From positions 806,001 to 870,000 of the forward strand of contig NZ_JAFCJE010000004.1 in NCBI RefSeq assembly GCF_018131185.1: a DNA stretch of 64,000 bases. Reading direction: 5' to 3'. The stretch is from Bradyrhizobium diazoefficiens. GTDB taxonomy: Bacteria > Pseudomonadota > Alphaproteobacteria > Rhizobiales > Xanthobacteraceae. The position numbers and the translations under genes were made by a program. This document shows, piece by piece, positions 45,405 to 54,276 of this stretch; position 1 is the stretch's first letter; every line of letters starts with the position of its first letter. The notes under the pieces are model-generated. The model saw only the letters and a program-made list of their open reading frames with translations, had not been told where the DNA came from and did not search any database.

Positions 45405-45430
45405 TTTGTACACGATCATTCGTGTACTAA
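45405..45430. promoter_or_regulatory. Tandem operator in the fpr/enamidase divergent promoter
   Basis: Two 12-bp near-matches to TTYGTRTACRAA: TTTGTACACGAT (45405-45416, reading ATCGTGTACAAA on the other strand) and TTCGTGTACTAA (45419-45430). Together they form a perfect larger palindrome GTACACGA-TCAT-TCGTGTAC (45408-45427). Related sites stand before the hnr-like (55759) and nicA-like (55912) genes. Confidence 0.6.
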
Positions 45431-45508
45431 TGAATAATCCTGCTTGCTCCCGGGGTCAAGGCTGCCCAAGATCGAAAGCGTTGCAGTTAGGAATAAGGAG
45501 CCCCTTCC

Positions 45509-46705
45509 ATGGCGCATGACGCACCCCAGGCCACCGGACCCTCGAAGCTCGTGATCCGGAATATCGGCCTGATCCTGTCCGGCGCCCTGGAAAAGCCCAT
45601 CCTGGACGGCGACACCATCGTCGCCGAGAACGGCAAGATCACCGCGATCGGCCGCTTCAAGGATCTCAACACGGAAGGTGCGACCACCATCGTGGAGGCC
45701 AACGGCACCACGGTGGCACCAGGCCTCATCGACAGCCATGTTCACCCTGTTGCCGGTGACTGGACGCCCCGCCAGAACCAGATCGGCTGGATCGACAGCA
45801 ATCTGCATGGCGGCGTAACCACCATGATTTCGGCCGGCGAAGTCCACATGCCCGGCCGTCCGCGCGACGTCGTCGGCTTGAAGGCCATGGCGATCTTCGC
45901 CCAGCGCGCATTCTGGAATCTTCGCCCCGGTGGCGTGAAGGTTCATGCCGGCGCGCCCGTGATCGAATGCGAGATGGTCGAGGAGGATTTCAAGGATCTG
46001 GCGGCGGCTGGCGTCAAGCTGCTCGGCGAAGTCGGCCTCGGCGGCGTCAAGGACGGTCCGACCGCGCGCAAGATGGTCGGCTGGGCCCGCAAATACGGCA
46101 TCCAGAGCACGATCCACACCGGCGGCCCCTCGATCCCCGGCTCCGGCCTGATCGACAAGGACGTGGTGCTGGAGGCAGACACCGACGTGGTCGGCCACAT
46201 CAATGGCGGCCACACGGCGCTCCCGGACGACCAGATCCGCTGCATCTGCGAGGGCTGCAAGCGCGGCCTCGAACTCGTGCACAATGGCAATGAACGCTCG
46301 GCGCTGTTCACGCTGCGCACCGCACGCGAGATGGGCGACCTGCACCGCGTCATCCTCGGCACCGACGCGCCCGCCGGCTCCGGCGTGCAGCCGCTCGGCA
46401 TCTTGCGCATGGTCTCGATGCTGTCCTCGCTCGGCGATCTGCCGGCCGAGCTCGCCTTTTGCCTTGCCACCGGCAACACCGCGCGGATGCGCGAGCTCGA
46501 CTGCGGCCTGATCGAGGTCGGCCGCTCCGCCGACTTCGTCATCATGGACAAGGCGCAGCACTCGCCAGGCAAGAACATTCTGGAGAGCGTCCAGCTCGGC
46601 GACCTCCCCGGCATCGGCATGACCATCATCGACGGCATCGTCCGCACCCAGCGTAGCCGCAACACGCCGCCGGCCGGCAAGGTGCCGGAGGTGGTGGCGA
46701 AGTGA
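45509..46705 (+). CDS. ena: Enamidase (6-oxo-1,4,5,6-tetrahydronicotinate amidohydrolase) homologue
   Basis: 398 residues, amidohydrolase superfamily. Zinc ligands H77 and H79 in PGLIDSHVHPVAGDWTPRQ, the loop GVTTMISAGEVHMPGRP, STIHTGG, HINGGHTAL, and LGTDAPAGSG. The VHPVAGDWTPRQ block is what I recognise from enamidase of the nicotinate fermentation pathway. The reaction opens the tetrahydropyridone ring to 2-formylglutarate and ammonia. Pairing with an hnr-like gene (54273) and a nicotinate-hydroxylase-like pair (55978) supports the call. SD AAGGAG is about 8 nt upstream. Confidence 0.85.
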   Translation: MAHDAPQATGPSKLVIRNIGLILSGALEKPILDGDTIVAENGKITAIGRFKDLNTEGATTIVEANGTTVAPGLIDSHVHPVAGDWTPRQNQIGWIDSNLHGGVTTMISAGEVHMPGRPRDVVGLKAMAIFAQRAFWNLRPGGVKVHAGAPVIECEMVEEDFKDLAAAGVKLLGEVGLGGVKDGPTARKMVGWARKYGIQSTIHTGGPSIPGSGLIDKDVVLEADTDVVGHINGGHTALPDDQIRCICEGCKRGLELVHNGNERSALFTLRTAREMGDLHRVILGTDAPAGSGVQPLGILRMVSMLSSLGDLPAELAFCLATGNTARMRELDCGLIEVGRSADFVIMDKAQHSPGKNILESVQLGDLPGIGMTIIDGIVRTQRSRNTPPAGKVPEVVAK

Positions 46706-46708
46706 GGC

Positions 46709-46734
46709 AGTCGGAGCGGCGCGCCGCTCCGACT
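46709..46734 (+). terminator. Perfect 26-bp palindrome after the enamidase gene
   Basis: 13-bp perfect arms (AGTCGGAGCGGCG and its complement) starting 4 bp after the enamidase stop. Very GC-rich, no T-tract. Probably a transcript-end hairpin. Confidence 0.55.
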
Positions 46735-46828
46735 GGCCGCTCGAACGCGTTGAACTGGTCTCCCGCCTGCTGCGTCTAATGCGGACAGCCCGACGAGGGC
46801 CGCGCATTGCTGGAGCGTCGAGGGGACC

Positions 46829-47518
46829 ATGAAGAGTTCGTCGCGGATTGCCGCCGGCGTCGTAGGTGCGGTGGCGGGCTATGTCGCGATCTTTGTGCTG
46901 TTTTCCCTGCTCGATCTGGGCAACCGGGCCGACCCCATCACATCGGGCCTTTTGGCGCTGTTCGTCTACTCTCCCATCGGCGCGATCGGCGGCGCGGTGC
47001 TCGCCAGTTGGCTGGTGTCGCGTCCAGGCGAGAACGCAAGCAATGCAAGCGTCGCGCGCGACAGCCTGAAGTCGCTCGGCGTCGTCACCCTGCTCTGCGT
47101 CGGAGCCGCCGCCGCTTACCTCGCCTACGCCTACGCAACCGCGACGCCGTGGCTCAACCCGAACGCGGCCAATCCCCTGCTCGTGTTTGAGATACGCCTT
47201 CCGCCCGGTGCGGCGATGCCGACCTCACCGCAAAGCATCGCCATCGAGTTGCAGACCGACATCAACACCATGCCTGCCGAGCTCAGCCCGGCCGGCTTTC
47301 GCCGTGATGGCGACCAAGCCGTCGTCACGGGTGAAGTCGAGCTCGCCTTTCGAACCTCGCACCGGCAGCTCGCTGTCAACATCCAGGGCCAGCCGAGCCG
47401 GATCTATCGGATCGATTTGACGGCCCGGGCGCCGCATACGCCGGAATTCGGAACGTGGCATTCCCTGCCCGACCGCAGCGAGATCCGATACCGGGCCAAA
47501 TGGCCGGGAAAAGACTAA
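46829..47518 (+). CDS. Hypothetical membrane protein
   Basis: 229 residues. Three hydrophobic segments (about residues 8-30, 38-62, 82-106) followed by a roughly 120-residue soluble, beta-rich domain (IRLPPGAAMPTSPQSIAIELQTDINTMPAELS..., VTGEVELAFRTSHRQLAVNI). No family recognised. The soluble part should lie outside the inner membrane. It is convergent with the MarR gene; 123 bp and a hairpin separate it from the enamidase gene, so it is probably not part of that pathway. Confidence 0.7.
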   Translation: MKSSSRIAAGVVGAVAGYVAIFVLFSLLDLGNRADPITSGLLALFVYSPIGAIGGAVLASWLVSRPGENASNASVARDSLKSLGVVTLLCVGAAAAYLAYAYATATPWLNPNAANPLLVFEIRLPPGAAMPTSPQSIAIELQTDINTMPAELSPAGFRRDGDQAVVTGEVELAFRTSHRQLAVNIQGQPSRIYRIDLTARAPHTPEFGTWHSLPDRSEIRYRAKWPGKD

Positions 47519-47534
47519 GTTCCGATCGTCTTCG

Positions 47535-47990
47535 CTACCGCAGCTTGTTCAACAGCGCCATCAGCGTCTCGCGCTCTTTTGCGTCGAGCGGCGCCAGCGT
47601 CTCGCGCGTGATCGCCAGCGCGTTCGGCGCCAGCTTCTCCGCAAGCTGCTGACCCGCACGCGTCAGGCTCACCAGCAGGCGCCGACCATCCTCGGGATCC
47701 TGGCTGGTCTCGGTGAGGCCGCGCGCCGTCAGGCGGTCGATCACCCCCTTGATGGTCGCGACGTCCATCGCGGTGAGACGGCCGAGCTGGTTCTGCGAGC
47801 ACGGCCCGGTCTCGGCGAGCTTCGACAGCGCCGCCCATTGTGTCGGCGTCAGGTTGGTCCCGATGTCGCGGGAGAAAATCGAGCTGTGGCGCTGCCAGAC
47901 CTGGCGCAGGATGAAGCCGACCTGCTCGTCGAGCACGTAAGGCGGTTTTGCCGGTTTGATGCTTTTCTTCGCCGTGACGCTTCTCGCCAT
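47535..47990 (-). CDS. MarR-family regulator, candidate controller of the N-heterocycle cluster
   Basis: About 151 residues. Winged helix TPTQWAALSKLAETGPCSQNQLGRLTAMDVATIKGVIDRLTARGLTE followed by the wing SQDPEDGRRLLVSLT, the standard MarR arrangement. Start chosen at 47990; an ATG at 48011 is also in frame. It is the last gene of the minus-strand run that begins with the hnr-like gene at 55730. Palindromes of MarR-type size (TTYGTRTACRAA) stand at both divergent promoters of the cluster, making it the likely regulator, with a pathway acid as ligand. Confidence 0.88.
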   Translation of the reverse strand: MARSVTAKKSIKPAKPPYVLDEQVGFILRQVWQRHSSIFSRDIGTNLTPTQWAALSKLAETGPCSQNQLGRLTAMDVATIKGVIDRLTARGLTETSQDPEDGRRLLVSLTRAGQQLAEKLAPNALAITRETLAPLDAKERETLMALLNKLR

Positions 47991-48015
47991 CCGTTCGTGG
48001 CCCCTTCCCATTGCC

Positions 48016-48720
48016 TCACAACGACAGATGCGCGTCGCGGATATCCGGACGCGCGTCGAGCTCGGCCATGGTGCCGCCGAAACAGATGCGGCCGCGCTCG
48101 ACGATGTAGGCGCGATCCGAGATCAGCCGCGCGAAGTGCAGATTCTGCTCGGAGACGACGATGCTGACGCCTTCTTTCTTCATGGTCAGGATGGCATCGA
48201 CCATCTGCTCGACGATCTTCGGCGACAGGCCTTCCGACGGCTCGTCCAGCAGCACCAGGGACGGATTGCCCATCAGCGTGCGGGCAATGGTGAGCATCTG
48301 CTGCTCGCCACCGCTCATGCGGCCGCCCGGACGGCCCCGCATCTCGCCCAGGTTTGGAAACAGCGCGAACAGCTTTTCACGGGTCCAGTGCGGCGCGTTC
48401 GGACGCTTCGGCTGGCGGCCGACTTCGAGGTTTTCCTCGACCGTCAGGTCGGTGAAGATGCGCCGCTCCTCCGGCACGTAGCCGAGCCCGTCGCGCACGA
48501 TCTCATGCGTCGGGCGCAGCGAGATGTCCTTTCCCTCGAACAGGATGCGGCCGGTTCGCTGCGCAACGAGACCGACGATGGAGCGGAACGTCGTCGACTT
48601 GCCGGCGCCGTTGCGCCCGAGCAGCGCCACCACCTCGCCCTCGCCGACCTCGAAGCCGATGTCGAACAGGATATGCGCCGGGCCGTAATGACTGTTGAGG
48701 CCCTCGACAGTCAGCTTCAT
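48016..48720 (-). CDS. livF: Branched-chain-type ABC transporter ATPase LivF
   Basis: 234 residues. Walker A GRNGAGKST, LVAQRTGRILFEGKDIS, signature MSGGEQQMLTIARTL, Walker B LVLLDEPSEGLSP, and a switch SEQNLHFA. The ATPase pair of HAAT-family importers. The ATG overlaps the livG stop (ATGA). Although named for branched-chain amino acids, this transporter family also imports aromatic and heterocyclic acids, which is the likely case here given the cluster. Confidence 0.92.
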   Translation of the reverse strand: MKLTVEGLNSHYGPAHILFDIGFEVGEGEVVALLGRNGAGKSTTFRSIVGLVAQRTGRILFEGKDISLRPTHEIVRDGLGYVPEERRIFTDLTVEENLEVGRQPKRPNAPHWTREKLFALFPNLGEMRGRPGGRMSGGEQQMLTIARTLMGNPSLVLLDEPSEGLSPKIVEQMVDAILTMKKEGVSIVVSEQNLHFARLISDRAYIVERGRICFGGTMAELDARPDIRDAHLSL

Positions 48721-49508
48721 GTCGAGGCTCCCTCGCGGTGGCGGGCATCATAGACGAGGCCTTCGCCGAGATAGACCGCCTGCACCTGCGGATTGCCGCG
48801 CACCTCGGCCGGCGTGCCTTCGGCGATCAGCATGCCGCGGTTGAGCACGATGATACGGTCGGCGTGCTCGAACACCACGTCCATGTCGTGCTCGGTAAAG
48901 AGCACCCCGATCGACTTCTCGCGGGCGATCTGCGCGGTGAGCCGCATCAGGTCGACCCGTTCGCGCGGCGCCATGCCCGCGGTCGGCTCGTCCATCAGGA
49001 GCAGCTTCGGCTGGTTGGCGAGCGCCACCGCAAGCTCGAGTCGCTTGAGGTCGCCATAGGCGAGCTCACCGCAGGGACGATCCGCATAGCCGCCCATGCC
49101 GACGAGCTCGAGCAGCCGGCCGGCCTCGCCACGGTCGAACTTCGGCGCCGAGCCGAACAGGTTGAACAACTGCTTGCTGTGAGAGATCAGGGCGACCTGG
49201 ACGTTCTCGCGCACGGTCATGGTGGCAAAGGTCGCGGTGATCTGAAAGGTGCGCCCGACGCCGAGCCGCCAGACCTCCCGCGGCTTCCTGGCCGTGATGT
49301 CCTCGCCCAGCAGCCGGACATGGCCGGAATCCGGCTTGTTCTGGCCGTTGAGCATGTCGAAGCAGGTGCTCTTGCCCGCGCCGTTCGGCCCGATCAAGGC
49401 CAGGATCTCACCGGCACGCAATGAGAACGAGACGCCGCGAACGGCATGGATACCGCCATAGGATTTGGTCAGGCCTTCGACGGCGAGAAGTGGAGGTGCA
49501 ACGCTCAT
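48717..49508 (-). CDS. livG: Branched-chain-type ABC transporter ATPase LivG
   Basis: 263 residues from the ATG at 49508. Walker A GPNGAGKST, Q-loop region VGRTFQITATFATMTV, signature LAYGDLKRLELAVAL (LSGG variant AYGD, normal for LivG), Walker B LLLMDEPTAGMAP, switch TEHDMD. The start overlaps the stop of the fused permease gene (ATGA), and its own end overlaps livF, so the three transporter genes are translationally coupled. Confidence 0.93.
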   Translation of the reverse strand: MSVAPPLLAVEGLTKSYGGIHAVRGVSFSLRAGEILALIGPNGAGKSTCFDMLNGQNKPDSGHVRLLGEDITARKPREVWRLGVGRTFQITATFATMTVRENVQVALISHSKQLFNLFGSAPKFDRGEAGRLLELVGMGGYADRPCGELAYGDLKRLELAVALANQPKLLLMDEPTAGMAPRERVDLMRLTAQIAREKSIGVLFTEHDMDVVFEHADRIIVLNRGMLIAEGTPAEVRGNPQVQAVYLGEGLVYDARHREGAST

Positions 49509-51394
49509 TCGGCAGACTCGATCGGCTTGGCGAGCAAGGGAGATCCGGGCGGCGATGCCTTCTTCCGGCGTTGCGCCAGCATCTCCAGCATGCCGACGAT
49601 ACCCTTGGGGAAGACGACGACGATCAGCATGATGAAGCCGCCGAGCACAAGCTTCGACAGATCGGTCTGGCTGACCAGCCAGATGTTCAAAGCCTTGTAG
49701 ACGATGGCGCCGATCACCGCGCCCGACACCGTCTCGACGCCGCCGAGCAGCACCATCACCAGCGCATCGACCGACAGCGAGATACCGAGATTGTCGGGGA
49801 AGACACTGCCCTTGAGGTAGGCGAACAGCGCGCCGCCGATACCGGCGGTCGTGCCGGCGATCACGAAGGCGGTCCACTGGATACGCTTGGCGTTGATGCC
49901 GATCGCTTCAGTGCGCAGGAGCGAGTCGCGGGTGGCACGAAGCGCATAGCCGAAGGGCGAGAACACCATTGCCCGCAGCGCGACGGTTACCAGCGCGGCG
50001 ACGCCGAGCGCCAGCCAGTAAAAGTTCGACGGGCTCGCCGCCCATTTTTCCGGCCAGACGCCAAGAATGCCGTTGTCGCCGCCGGTGACACTCACCCACT
50101 GGAACGCGATCGACCAGACGATCTGTGCAAAGGCCAGCGTCAGCATCGCAAAATACACGCCGGAGAGCTGCACGGCGAAGAAACCGAACACGGCCGCGCC
50201 CATGCAGCCGAGCAGCGGGCCCAGCAACAGGCAGACGATCATCGGCAGCCCCGCCATCTTGGCCAGGAAAGCGACGCCATAGGCACCGAGGCCGAAATAA
50301 GCGGCGTGGCCGAAGGACGCGAGCCCGCCGACCGACATCAGGAAGTGCAGGCTGACGGCGAAGATCACGAAGATCGCGATTTCCGAGCCGACGGTCAGCA
50401 GATAATTACCGGCGAACAGCGGCAGCGTCGCCGCGATGACGAGTGCCGCGAGCGCGGCGAGCCGCTCGTTCGACGTCAGCGGCCGCCATGGATTGACGGT
50501 GAGACCCGGTGTCTTGCGCGCGGGCGCCTCCGGTTTGCCGAACAGGCCCCAGGGCCGCACGATCAGCACCACGGCCATCACCAGGAACACCAGGATGATG
50601 GAGATCTTCGGGAAGATCAGGATGCCGAAGGCATTGAGCTCGGAGACCAGCACGGCCGCGACGAAGGCGCCGACGATGCTGCCGAGGCCGCCGATCACCA
50701 CGACGACGAAGACCTCGACGATGATGCGGAGGTCCATGGCGTGATGCACGGCATCGCGCGGAATCTGGAGCGCCCCGCCGAGCGCGGCCAGGAAGACGCC
50801 GACGGCGAACACCGACGTGAACAGCCATTTCTGATTGACGCCGAGTGCCGCAACCATGTCGCGGTCCTGCGTCGCCGCGCGTACCAAGACGCCCCAGCGC
50901 GTACGCTGGAACAGCAGCCAGAGAATGCCGAGCACGACCGGTCCGAGCACGATCAGGAACAGGTCGTAGCTCGGAATGTTCTGGCCAAAGAAATCGATGG
51001 CGCCTCTGAAGCCCGGCGCGCGCCGGCCGACGAGATCGTCAGGCCCCCAGACCAGCACGACGAGGTCCTCGACCATCAAGGTCAGGCCGAAGGTTGCGAG
51101 CAGCTGGAACAGCTCCGGCGCATGATAGATGCGCCGGAGCAGCACCATCTCGACGAGCACGCCGATCAGCGCCACCGCAATCGCGGCCAGCACGATGCTG
51201 CCCCAGAAGCCGAACGCCCCCGAAAACCGCTCCGTCAGCGTGAAGGCGACGTAGGCGCCGATCATGTAGAAGGCGCCATGCGCGAAATTCACGATCCGCG
51301 TCACGCCGAAGATGATCGACAGGCCCGAGGCCACCAGAAACAACGACGCTGCGCTGGCGAGACCGGTCAGAAACTGTACGACATAAAAGGCCAT
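49505..51394 (-). CDS. Fused LivH-LivM permease of a branched-chain-type ABC transporter
   Basis: 629 residues joining two permeases that are usually separate. Residues about 1-290 are LivH-like (GLSIIFGVTRIVNFAHGAFYMIGAYVA, then GLGSIVGAFVAAVLVSELNAFG). Residues about 320-610 are LivM-like (VGGLASFGHAAYFGLGAYGVAFLAKMAG, RALRATRDSLLRTEAIGINAKRIQWTAFVIAG, GGVETVSGAVIGAIVYK). The linker at about 290-320 is cytoplasmic and Pro/Arg-rich. The fusion fixes 1:1 stoichiometry. Inner-membrane component of the importer of this cluster. Confidence 0.92.
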   Translation of the reverse strand: MAFYVVQFLTGLASAASLFLVASGLSIIFGVTRIVNFAHGAFYMIGAYVAFTLTERFSGAFGFWGSIVLAAIAVALIGVLVEMVLLRRIYHAPELFQLLATFGLTLMVEDLVVLVWGPDDLVGRRAPGFRGAIDFFGQNIPSYDLFLIVLGPVVLGILWLLFQRTRWGVLVRAATQDRDMVAALGVNQKWLFTSVFAVGVFLAALGGALQIPRDAVHHAMDLRIIVEVFVVVVIGGLGSIVGAFVAAVLVSELNAFGILIFPKISIILVFLVMAVVLIVRPWGLFGKPEAPARKTPGLTVNPWRPLTSNERLAALAALVIAATLPLFAGNYLLTVGSEIAIFVIFAVSLHFLMSVGGLASFGHAAYFGLGAYGVAFLAKMAGLPMIVCLLLGPLLGCMGAAVFGFFAVQLSGVYFAMLTLAFAQIVWSIAFQWVSVTGGDNGILGVWPEKWAASPSNFYWLALGVAALVTVALRAMVFSPFGYALRATRDSLLRTEAIGINAKRIQWTAFVIAGTTAGIGGALFAYLKGSVFPDNLGISLSVDALVMVLLGGVETVSGAVIGAIVYKALNIWLVSQTDLSKLVLGGFIMLIVVVFPKGIVGMLEMLAQRRKKASPPGSPLLAKPIESAE

Positions 51395-51430
51395 CGGCGG
51401 TCCGGGTTGGTTGGATCTCAGTGCTGGGCT

Positions 51431-51526
51431 TCATCCTTCGAGACGGCGCTCCGCGCCTCCTCAGGATGAGGTCCGGGACCCTCATGGTGAGGAGCGCGGC
51501 GACGCCGCGCGTCTCGAACCATGGAG
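51431..51526. repeat. Palindromic intergenic repeat (family shared with 60021)
   Basis: TCATCCTTCGAGACGG...CCTCAGGATGAGG (51431-51471), then CTCATGG...CCATGGAG (51481-51526) as a second inverted pair. The TCATCCTTCGAGACG opening recurs at 60022. It separates the binding-protein gene from the permease gene inside the run and could attenuate or stabilise the upstream message. Confidence 0.75.
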
Positions 51527-51544
51527 GCCCCGGTCTCTCTTGCT

Positions 51545-52747
51545 TCAATCCTTCGGCCGCAGCTTCTCGACCTCGGCATCACCGGGCAGATAATCCGCGC
51601 CCTTCTTGTAGGACGAGTCCACCATCACGCCCTTGCCGTCCTTCAGCGCGGTCTTGCCGACGAAGGCACCGAGCGTCGACTGGTGGTCGATCTTGCGGAA
51701 GGTGATCTCGCCGAACGGCGACGGCATGGAGATGCCCTCCGCCGCGGCGATCAGCTTCTCCGGATCGGTCGAGCCAGCCTTCGCCAGGATCGCGGCGGCC
51801 GCCTTGATGGTCTGGTAGCCGACGATCGAGCCGAGGCGCGGATAGTCGTTGTACTTGGCCTGGTAGGCCTTCAGGAACGCGTCATGTTCGGGCGTCTTGA
51901 TCGAGTACCAGGGATAGCCGGTGACGATCCAGCCCTCGGGCGTCTCGTCCTTGAGCGGATCGAGATATTCGGGCTCGCCGGTGAGGAAGGACACGACCTC
52001 GCGTCCCTTGAACAGGCCGCGAGTGTTGCCTTCGCGCACGAGCTTGACGAGGTCGGCGCCGAAGGTGACGTTGAGGATCGCTTCCGGATTGGCGGCGGCG
52101 ACGGCCTGCACCACGGGACCGGCGTCGATCTTTCCCTGCGGCGGCCATTGCTCGTCGACCCACTGGATATCGGGACGCTTCTCCGACATCAGCTTCTTGA
52201 ACACCGCGACCGCGGACTGGCCGTATTCATAGTTCGGCGCGATCGTCGCCCAGCGTTTGGCAGGCAGCTTGCTCGCCGCTTCCACCAGCATCGCCGCCTG
52301 CATGTAGTTGGAGGGGCGCAGGCGGAAGGTGTACTTGTTGCCCTTCGACCAGGTGATGGCGTCGGTCAGCGGCTCGGCCGCGAGGAAGAAGACCTTCTTC
52401 TGGTTGGCGAAGTCGCTGACCGCAAGGCCGATATTCGACAGGAACGTGCCGGCGAGCATCGCAACGCCCTCGCTCGAGACGAGCTCGTTGGCCGCGGTCT
52501 GCGCATCCGCCGGCTTGCCGCCGTCGTCCTTGGAGACGACGACGAGCTTCTTGCCGTTGATGCCACCGGCCGCGTTGACCTCCTCGACCGCAAGCTGCCA
52601 TCCCTTCCGGTAGGGCTCGGTGAAGGCCGGCAACAGCGAATAGCTGTTGATCTCGCCGATCTTGATATCCTGCGCCATGGCCGAATGAGCCATGCCACCC
52701 GCCAACAGCGCAAACGCCGCGCCGACGAAATAGTTCTTTGCTCGCAT
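51545..52747 (-). CDS. Substrate-binding protein of the branched-chain-type ABC transporter
   Basis: 400 residues from the ATG at 52747 (GGAGG 5 nt upstream). Signal peptide MRAKNYFVGAAFALLAGGMAHSAMA, then the Peripla_BP_6 pattern: IKIGEINSYSLLPAFTEPYRKGWQLAVEEVNAAGGINGKKLVVVSKDDGG, and VSFLTGEPEYLDPL. The related group includes aromatic-acid-binding proteins. It leads the transporter genes and follows the AA_synth gene by 20 bp. Confidence 0.92.
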   Translation of the reverse strand: MRAKNYFVGAAFALLAGGMAHSAMAQDIKIGEINSYSLLPAFTEPYRKGWQLAVEEVNAAGGINGKKLVVVSKDDGGKPADAQTAANELVSSEGVAMLAGTFLSNIGLAVSDFANQKKVFFLAAEPLTDAITWSKGNKYTFRLRPSNYMQAAMLVEAASKLPAKRWATIAPNYEYGQSAVAVFKKLMSEKRPDIQWVDEQWPPQGKIDAGPVVQAVAAANPEAILNVTFGADLVKLVREGNTRGLFKGREVVSFLTGEPEYLDPLKDETPEGWIVTGYPWYSIKTPEHDAFLKAYQAKYNDYPRLGSIVGYQTIKAAAAILAKAGSTDPEKLIAAAEGISMPSPFGEITFRKIDHQSTLGAFVGKTALKDGKGVMVDSSYKKGADYLPGDAEVEKLRPKD

Positions 52748-52767
52748 CCCAACCTCCACCGTTAAAA

Positions 52768-53352
52768 TTATCGTAGACCGTCTTCGCCTTTGATCTCCGC
52801 AACCGTCAACCCGCCGACGCGCGGCAGCGGACGACCGCTATCGGTGACGGCGACCGCGACCATGATCTCGTTGGCGCGCGGCGCGTCGTTGATCTGAACC
52901 TCCATGCCGTCGAAATGACTGCGCACGAAGGCTGCGTCCTTGTGACCAAGGGGAATGTCGAGCGTGGTGCCGGGCCCGCTGCGCTTCTTCGATGACGGGA
53001 TCAGCGCGGCACCCTTGCTCAGAACTTTGCGCACCGGCGCGCCCATCTTCGGGTGAAGGATCGCAGCCGCATGCTCCAATTCGCCGTTCTCGCCGACGGC
53101 CGCGGCCTTGCCATAGCTCTGCGCCTTCGCGCCATCGATGCCGAGCGCAGCCACCGCGCGCTTCGACAGCAGCTCGCCCAGCTCCTCGCCGATCGCGATC
53201 AACGGCGAGAGGTCTTCGACGTATTTTCCGGCAAATGGATTTTCGATCACGGCGATTGCCGCGGCACGCCGCGTCGGCGGCGAGACCTGCCGGCCCATCT
53301 CCATCTGCGTCTCTTCGACGACGGTGACGATCTTGCGGATGATCGCGCTCAT
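52768..53352 (-). CDS. Amino acid synthesis (AA_synth/DUF1185) family protein
   Basis: 194 residues. The family pattern is visible: KIVTVVEETQMEMG at the N-terminus, IAVIENPFAGKYVEDLSPL, GKAAAVGENGELEHAAAILHP, and IPLGHKDAAFVRSHFDGMEVQINDAPRANEIMVAVAVTDSGRP. The family name rests on old complementation-type evidence; no reaction is established as far as I know. The conserved block GENGELEHA suggests a metal or substrate site. SD AAGGA is 7 nt upstream. It lies between the ApbE-like gene and the transporter genes, so a role in this heterocycle pathway is likely. Confidence 0.82.
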   Translation of the reverse strand: MSAIIRKIVTVVEETQMEMGRQVSPPTRRAAAIAVIENPFAGKYVEDLSPLIAIGEELGELLSKRAVAALGIDGAKAQSYGKAAAVGENGELEHAAAILHPKMGAPVRKVLSKGAALIPSSKKRSGPGTTLDIPLGHKDAAFVRSHFDGMEVQINDAPRANEIMVAVAVTDSGRPLPRVGGLTVAEIKGEDGLR

Positions 53353-53379
53353 GGTTGCGTCCTTAAGGTTCTTCCTTGC

Positions 53380-54276
53380 TCAGGCATGAAGTGCGTTCTC
53401 CAGCTTACGCGGGCGCGCTTCCTGCCGCTCAAAATCTTTCGGTCCGACGACAAGCATATCACCACATAGTTGCAATACGGCACCCTCGATCAAGCCGCGA
53501 TCGAACAGTTGGCGTGCACGTTCCGCGCCAGATTCAAGCGCCTCGGCGATTTCATCGTGAGACAGCTCGCCCACATCGCGGGTGACGAGGCGTGGGCCGA
53601 GGTCACTGTCGGGCTGAAGCTCGCTGGCCGGCTGCCGGATGATGCCAGGATGCCCCGGCAGATCCACGGCATTGGCGATGACCGTCGCCGCCGCATCGGC
53701 TTGCGATGCCGTTGCGGCCAGCACCGTCACCGCGTCGGCAATCCCAAGCGAAAAGCTGCGGCCATGGCGCCCGCTGGTCGCGACGCCCCGCACCGGATCA
53801 TCGGCATCGATCCTCATCGTCCGCATCACGCCGTCGCGGTCGGGCCGATCCATCAGGCCGACCGAAAACTTCTCACCGTCGCCAAGATGAAGGGCGATAT
53901 CGCCGCCATTGTTGACATAGGCCTGATCGAGGCTCGCAGCGCCCAGCATTGCGCCGAGAATTTCCTCCGCCACGCTGCCGGCAACGGCGGCCATCGGCGT
54001 GATGAATCCATCAGCGGCAAAGGGCGCGACCGCGGCATGCATCCGGCGCGCCACCACGCCCCTCAGCGAAGTCCGCTCCTCGGCAACGGCGCGCAGCTCC
54101 GGCAGCTCCGCGCATAGCTCGTCGAGTAGCCCCGTGAACCGCCGCGCCGCGGCCTGGTAGGCCATGTGCACCGCGTCCGCGCGGCCCCTCGCCTCAATGA
54201 CCAGATCGATCGGACCATCCTGCAAATGCAGCCGCCGGCCATCAGACAGCAATGCGATTTGCGGGAGCCTTGTCAT
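53380..54276 (-). CDS. UPF0280 family protein, ApbE-like
   Basis: 298 residues. Pattern of UPF0280, a relative of the flavin transferase ApbE: DLVIEARG, a central FITPMAAVAGSVAEEILGAM, AYVNNGGDIALHL, and GVATSGRHGRSFSLGIADAVTVLA. The NGGDIALHL and ATSGR blocks match the ApbE core (metal and FAD contact). No lipobox or export signal, so it acts in the cytoplasm. Its start overlaps the stop of the hnr-like gene (ATGA), which implies the two products work together, possibly in flavinylating the reductase. Confidence 0.82.
   Translation of the reverse strand: MTRLPQIALLSDGRRLHLQDGPIDLVIEARGRADAVHMAYQAAARRFTGLLDELCAELPELRAVAEERTSLRGVVARRMHAAVAPFAADGFITPMAAVAGSVAEEILGAMLGAASLDQAYVNNGGDIALHLGDGEKFSVGLMDRPDRDGVMRTMRIDADDPVRGVATSGRHGRSFSLGIADAVTVLAATASQADAAATVIANAVDLPGHPGIIRQPASELQPDSDLGPRLVTRDVGELSHDEIAEALESGAERARQLFDRGLIEGAVLQLCGDMLVVGPKDFERQEARPRKLENALHA

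Noticed and set aside
49421..51469. 682-codon open frame on the plus strand
   Set aside because: Antisense to the livHM fusion, full of His/Asp/Glu/Gln repeats as expected from the complement of membrane-helix codons.
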